Shown one piece after another: positions 60,832 through 64,000 of a DNA stretch of 64,000 bases. The DNA is from Candidatus Latescibacterota bacterium. GTDB lineage: Bacteria; Latescibacterota; UBA2968. The translations under genes and the position numbers were made by a program. The stretch spans positions 21,459 to 85,458 of the forward strand of contig JAJEDY010000049.1 of NCBI GenBank assembly GCA_022821275.1, written 5' to 3'. Position 1 is the stretch's first letter. Every line of letters begins with the position of its first letter. The notes under the pieces are model-generated. The model had not been told where the DNA came from. It made no database searches and was given only the letters and a program-made list of their open reading frames with translations.

Positions 60832-61625
60832 CAACGGAATCTCGCGGCAATTGTTTGAGTGAGAATGGCACTACCATGTCTCAGCGTTGGTGCATCTACA
60901 TTGATATCCTTGGATTCAGTCATTTCTGGGGAGATGAGGTGAACTGGGAGGCATTATATCCTCTTGGAGAGCTGATGCGTGCTCTCTTTCGAATCGGAAC
61001 TAAGGTCTATCCAAACGACGATGACCGACTGTTTGTACATCAGATGGGGGATGGCTTCGCCATCGTGAGCAATTTTGGGGAGTATTCGCTTGAACGTCCC
61101 ATTTCCATCGCGATTGCGCTGATGCGCCATGTGGCGGCATCTACTGGAAAATTTACGGCCGCAACAATAGCGGAAGGAGAGTTCGGAGACATTCAAGGAT
61201 GCTATCCGCGAGAAGTAATGGATTGCTCCTGCAATGGTCTCGTCCGCTTGGGCAGAGGACTCATGACTTTGTCCACTGTCCTGGGAACTACCTTCATCCG
61301 TGCATACGGTCTTCACAACAAAGCACCATCGGGTCCATTTTTAACGGTATCGGATTGCCGACGTAATCGAGTTCCTGACGGTTTATCTGTACGGACAGCC
61401 AAGGATGACTTGAGCACACGGTTGTTGTCAATAGACTGGGTCCGAGCCGAAATGCCACTTCTCAAAAAAATACAAGTTCAGACCGATTTGATAGCTCCTG
61501 AACCGGCCGAATTAGTGCAAATGATTAAGACCTACTGTGTGCAATACCCATATATACGCGAAAAGTGGAGAATCGCCCTCAATGACTTTCTCGCGATTAA
61601 AGTGGACACCAACCTTGATGAATAA
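60828..61625 (+). CDS. Class III nucleotidyl-cyclase-like protein, function unknown
   Basis: A 265-residue protein. CIYIDILGFSHFWG (Asp26) and FVHQMGDGFAIV (Gly74-Asp75) resemble the two metal-binding motifs of class III adenylyl/guanylyl cyclases, at the expected spacing of about 50 residues. The rest (SIAIALMRHVAASTGKFTAATIAEGEFGDIQG) fits the following helix and strand. There is no membrane segment, receiver or effector domain. An internal ATG at 60876 could also serve as start. It could be a second-messenger enzyme or a catalytically dead relative. Fusion to the DUF4258 operon by a four-base overlap is unusual to my knowledge. Confidence 0.62.
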   Translation: MTTESRGNCLSENGTTMSQRWCIYIDILGFSHFWGDEVNWEALYPLGELMRALFRIGTKVYPNDDDRLFVHQMGDGFAIVSNFGEYSLERPISIAIALMRHVAASTGKFTAATIAEGEFGDIQGCYPREVMDCSCNGLVRLGRGLMTLSTVLGTTFIRAYGLHNKAPSGPFLTVSDCRRNRVPDGLSVRTAKDDLSTRLLSIDWVRAEMPLLKKIQVQTDLIAPEPAELVQMIKTYCVQYPYIREKWRIALNDFLAIKVDTNLDE

Positions 61626-61757
61626 TTTGATCAACAAAAAGAGTACCTTATCCTTGAGTATCTCAATAAGACCTTGAAAATGCAGGGACTCACAGATATT
61701 TACGGTCATTACCCTATCTGTCCCCGCGGTCCGAAGTATTAAAGGATCACAATACCA

Positions 61758-63884
61758 ATGAAAAAATCAGTTGTTTGTTTTCTTTTTCCAAGAGAGTTGA
61801 TCGCGTGCGTATTCGCGTTATTCTACTTTACTTCTATCGGATACGCTTCTCCACAACCATCCACCGAGAACAATGTACATTTTTGCCTACCTCTCAATCT
61901 CAAAGACACGCAAGTACGCGATAGCATCTACGCTGCTACAAAGCATGCGCTTAATTTGAACGTGGGAGAACCTCGCACCGTGCGGATGATCTACTTTTTG
62001 CCAAGTGACCGTCCTTTTCGTCAAGAAGTGGTTGATTCGATGAAAGTTGTAATTCGCCAGATTCAGACCTTTTATGTGGAACAGATGCAGGCGCATGGAT
62101 ACGGAAACAAAACGTTTCGCTTTGAAACCGATATTCAGGGCGATCCGATGGTTCATCGCATGGATGGTCAGTACCCAGATAGCTACTATCTTGCCAATAC
62201 ATCTGCTACGGTGCTTAAAGAGTTTGAACAGGCGTTTGATCGTGATGCGAATATTTACCTTCTTGTCATTGACAATAGTATAAATGCAATTGGTAGTCGT
62301 GGTCAGCGTGTGGGAGGGATAGGAGGCAACAAGGGAAAAAATGGCGGATTCGGGTTGGTTCATGGCGGATTTAGCTTTCACACGGCAGCACATGAACTTG
62401 GACATGCCTTTGGATTGCAGCACGATTTCAATGCTAATGCCTACATCATGTCATATAGCAGTGGTCAACGATACTCTCTATCCGCGTGCAATGCCGAATT
62501 TTTAGCTGTGCATCCCTATTTCGATTCCAGTGTTGAAGCTCAAGAAGCACTGCCGCCAACAATCGAAATCACTTCACCACTTGGATATCCAGCAGGCTCA
62601 AGGAGTGTCTCTATTCAACTCAAAGTCAGCGATACAGATGGCCTTCATCAGGTTATTCTATTCGTTAGCACAAAGGAACCCCACTTTGCCGCCGGAAGTC
62701 TTGAAGTCAAGGCGTGTCGTGGCTTGAATAGCACAAAAGAGTCCGCCGTTAAATTTGATTATAACGGCGTTATTCCATCTGATGGTTTTACGAGGCTTTG
62801 GAATCCCGATGTACATCCGATTTCTATTCGGGCAGTTGATACTCAAGGGAATGTTCGTACAGAAACTTTTAGTCTGTGGGAAATATCGCCACATCGTATC
62901 GCCACCCTTGAGCATAGTCCTTATAGTTCTGCAGGACTTATCCCTACGGTCGAATCTGTTGCATATTCTCCCGATGGTACAATGCTCGCTTCAGGATCGG
63001 GGGATGGCACAGTCAAGCTATGGGATGTGGCAAAAAAAGAAAATATTGCCACCTTTGAAGGACATACAGATAGGGTTTCATCTGTTGCGTTTTCTCCCGG
63101 CGGAACAACCCTTGTTTCAGGGGCAGGGGATGGAATCAAGTTGTGGGATGTTTCGACAAGGCGCAATCTCGTCCCCCTTGAGGGGCATACGCGCTCTGTC
63201 AAGTCAGTGGTATATTCTCCCGATGGTACAACGCTCGCTTCAGGGTCAGAGGGGGCCACAGTCAAGTTGTGGGATGTTTCGACAAGGCGCAATCTCGCTA
63301 CCTTTGAGGGGCATACAGGTGCGGTCTATTCCGTGGCGTTCTCTTCCGATGGTACAACGCTCGCTTCAGGATCGGGGGATGGAACGGTCAAGCTATGGGA
63401 TGTGGCGAAAAAAGAAAATATTGCCACCTTTGAAGGACATAACTCTTGGGTTTCGTCTGTTGCGTTTTCTCCCGATGGTACAACCCTTGCTTCAGGGGCA
63501 GGGGAGGATAAAACGATCAAGCTATGGGATGTGATAAAAAAAGAAAATATTGCCACCTTTGAGGGACATACAGGTGCGGTCTATTCCGTGGCGTTCTCTT
63601 CCGATGGTACAACGCTCGCTTCAGGATCGGGGGATGGTACAGTCAAGCTATGGGACATTGCAACGAGACAAAATATCGCGACGTATAAACATATAGATAA
63701 GCATTCTGGTTACGCGCCATTTGTCTATTCTGTTGCGTTTTCTCCCGATGGGACAACCCTTGCTTCTGGAGCGGGGGCTTGGTATAGCGGTGGCACGATT
63801 ATTTTATGGGATGTGTCTGAGTGGATACGGCCCCGTCCTCAAACGCTTGTAAAAATCTCAGAAGCTGTTTTAAAACGTTCTTGA
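61758..63884 (+). CDS. Secreted metzincin-like metalloprotease with WD40 propeller (3' end altered by IS)
   Basis: A 708-residue exported protein. A signal peptide ends near residue 31; about residues 40-270 form a protease-like domain with HELGHAFGLQHD (about 212-223), the metzincin zinc motif HExxHxxGxxH. Next comes an Ig-like domain (PTIEITSPLGYPAGSRSVSIQLKV), then six to seven WD40 repeats (ASGSGDGTVKLWDVA). The last repeat leads into EWIRPRPQTLVKIS, after which the sequence runs into a probable IS end. As I recall, related proteins from sponge-associated bacteria continue for a further domain after this point. The last seven residues therefore look foreign. Confidence 0.82.
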   Translation: MKKSVVCFLFPRELIACVFALFYFTSIGYASPQPSTENNVHFCLPLNLKDTQVRDSIYAATKHALNLNVGEPRTVRMIYFLPSDRPFRQEVVDSMKVVIRQIQTFYVEQMQAHGYGNKTFRFETDIQGDPMVHRMDGQYPDSYYLANTSATVLKEFEQAFDRDANIYLLVIDNSINAIGSRGQRVGGIGGNKGKNGGFGLVHGGFSFHTAAHELGHAFGLQHDFNANAYIMSYSSGQRYSLSACNAEFLAVHPYFDSSVEAQEALPPTIEITSPLGYPAGSRSVSIQLKVSDTDGLHQVILFVSTKEPHFAAGSLEVKACRGLNSTKESAVKFDYNGVIPSDGFTRLWNPDVHPISIRAVDTQGNVRTETFSLWEISPHRIATLEHSPYSSAGLIPTVESVAYSPDGTMLASGSGDGTVKLWDVAKKENIATFEGHTDRVSSVAFSPGGTTLVSGAGDGIKLWDVSTRRNLVPLEGHTRSVKSVVYSPDGTTLASGSEGATVKLWDVSTRRNLATFEGHTGAVYSVAFSSDGTTLASGSGDGTVKLWDVAKKENIATFEGHNSWVSSVAFSPDGTTLASGAGEDKTIKLWDVIKKENIATFEGHTGAVYSVAFSSDGTTLASGSGDGTVKLWDIATRQNIATYKHIDKHSGYAPFVYSVAFSPDGTTLASGAGAWYSGGTIILWDVSEWIRPRPQTLVKISEAVLKRS
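63315..63637 (+). repeat. WD40 repeat units with an exact 68-base duplication
   Basis: Bases 63315-63382 and 63570-63637 are identical, 255 bases (two blades) apart, within the propeller-coding part of the gene (about 62940-63830). Confidence 0.9.
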
Positions 63885-64000
63885 TTAAGCAAGTCTGTTG
63901 CTTAAGAGATAAATCATACCGATGTAAATAAATGCTTCACTATTGTCGGTTAAGCGTTCATAATCCTTTGATAATCGGCGGAAATTGCATAACCATGCAA
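63861..64000 (-). mobile_element. IS5-type insertion sequence, left end (partial)
   Basis: The sequence from 63861 (GAAGCTGTTTTAAAACG) looks like the terminal repeat of an IS5-group element, and the minus-strand frame from 63885 on encodes the C-terminus of its transposase. The right end and the other repeat are beyond the window. The boundary at 63860/63861 is an inference from the break in the WD40 gene. Confidence 0.6.
63885..64000 (-). CDS. IS5-family transposase, C-terminal end (partial)
   Basis: 37 codons plus stop on the minus strand, read in the frame ending at TAA (63885-63887). The translation includes FRRLSKDYERLTDNSEAFIY, followed by IGMIYLLSNRLA, the stereotyped C-terminus of IS5/IS427-type transposases (RLSKDYERL-TSEAFIYIAM). 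The catalytic DDE residues would lie to the right of the window. Confidence 0.85.
   Translation of the reverse strand, partial: AWLCNFRRLSKDYERLTDNSEAFIYIGMIYLLSNRLA

Noticed and set aside
60828..61625. Naming this gene as a Pycsar or CBASS cyclase
   Set aside because: Only the two metal motifs of class III cyclases are visible; no TIR, transmembrane or other effector gene adjoins it.

Overview
The window is bacterial, moderately GC-rich and gene-dense, with short gaps and many 1-14 bp gene overlaps. No ribosomal or other phylogenetic marker is present. A microcompartment locus of the planctomycete/verrucomicrobia (PVM) fucose/rhamnose type, several lipoproteins and outer-membrane proteins, a Wzi-like protein, and secreted FG-GAP and WD40 beta-propeller proteins suggest an uncultured diderm such as Latescibacterota, Poribacteria or a PVC member. 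This assignment is inference. Two genes are broken by one missing base at a homopolymer, which hints at indel errors in a metagenome-type assembly.

Layout. 1-6 kb: end of a peptide-ABC ATPase, a VOC protein, an Ldh2-type dehydrogenase, a ferredoxin-NADP reductase and a phytoene-desaturase-like oxidoreductase (the last three overlapping or coupled), then on the minus strand a tRNA-Gly, a class V aminotransferase and a rhomboid protease. 6-17.5 kb: hydantoinase/oxoprolinase subunits A and B, an ABC exporter, an FGGY kinase, a GarR-type dehydrogenase, a molybdenum hydroxylase large subunit with a MoaD-like protein, and a small coiled-coil membrane protein. 17.5-26 kb: HNH nuclease, M20 deacylase, gamma-glutamyltransferase, a beta-propeller protein, a ROK kinase and a large secreted FG-GAP repeat protein. 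26-30 kb: a minus-strand envelope cluster (outer-membrane barrel, LpoB-like lipoprotein, unknown exported protein, COG3014 lipoprotein). 30-40 kb: a minus-strand polysaccharide operon (Wzi-like, GT87 broken by a frameshift, O-antigen ligase, GT2, DegT aminotransferase, a phosphoglycosyl-transferase/methyltransferase fusion, GT39).

40-48.4 kb: a divergent operon encoding a bacterial microcompartment: PduL, two hexameric and three pentameric shell proteins, CoA-acylating aldehyde dehydrogenase, class II aldolase, then a cytoplasmic sulfatase, an MFS transporter (frameshifted) and a divergent acetate-kinase-like enzyme. PduL, the dehydrogenase and the aldolase carry similar short amphipathic helices at their termini, likely lumen-targeting peptides. 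The inferred pathway imports a sulfated or free deoxysugar derivative, cleaves the sugar phosphate to lactaldehyde inside the shell, and takes lactaldehyde through lactyl-CoA and lactyl-phosphate to lactate with ATP gain. The operon ends in a 27-codon remnant of an enolase-superfamily gene.

48.4-58.3 kb: a GldG/DUF4340 pair followed by a Bat (aerotolerance-type) operon, batA to batE, without the usual MoxR and DUF58 genes in the window. 58.3-64 kb: an accessory region with a YgiT-type zinc-finger gene, a duplicated YgiT remnant, a tightly overlapping trio (XRE regulator, DUF4258 protein, nucleotidyl-cyclase-like protein), and a secreted metzincin-WD40 protein whose 3' end appears cut by an IS5-type element that runs off the right edge. 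The overlapping trio and the microcompartment operon with its sulfatase are the best candidates for something new.
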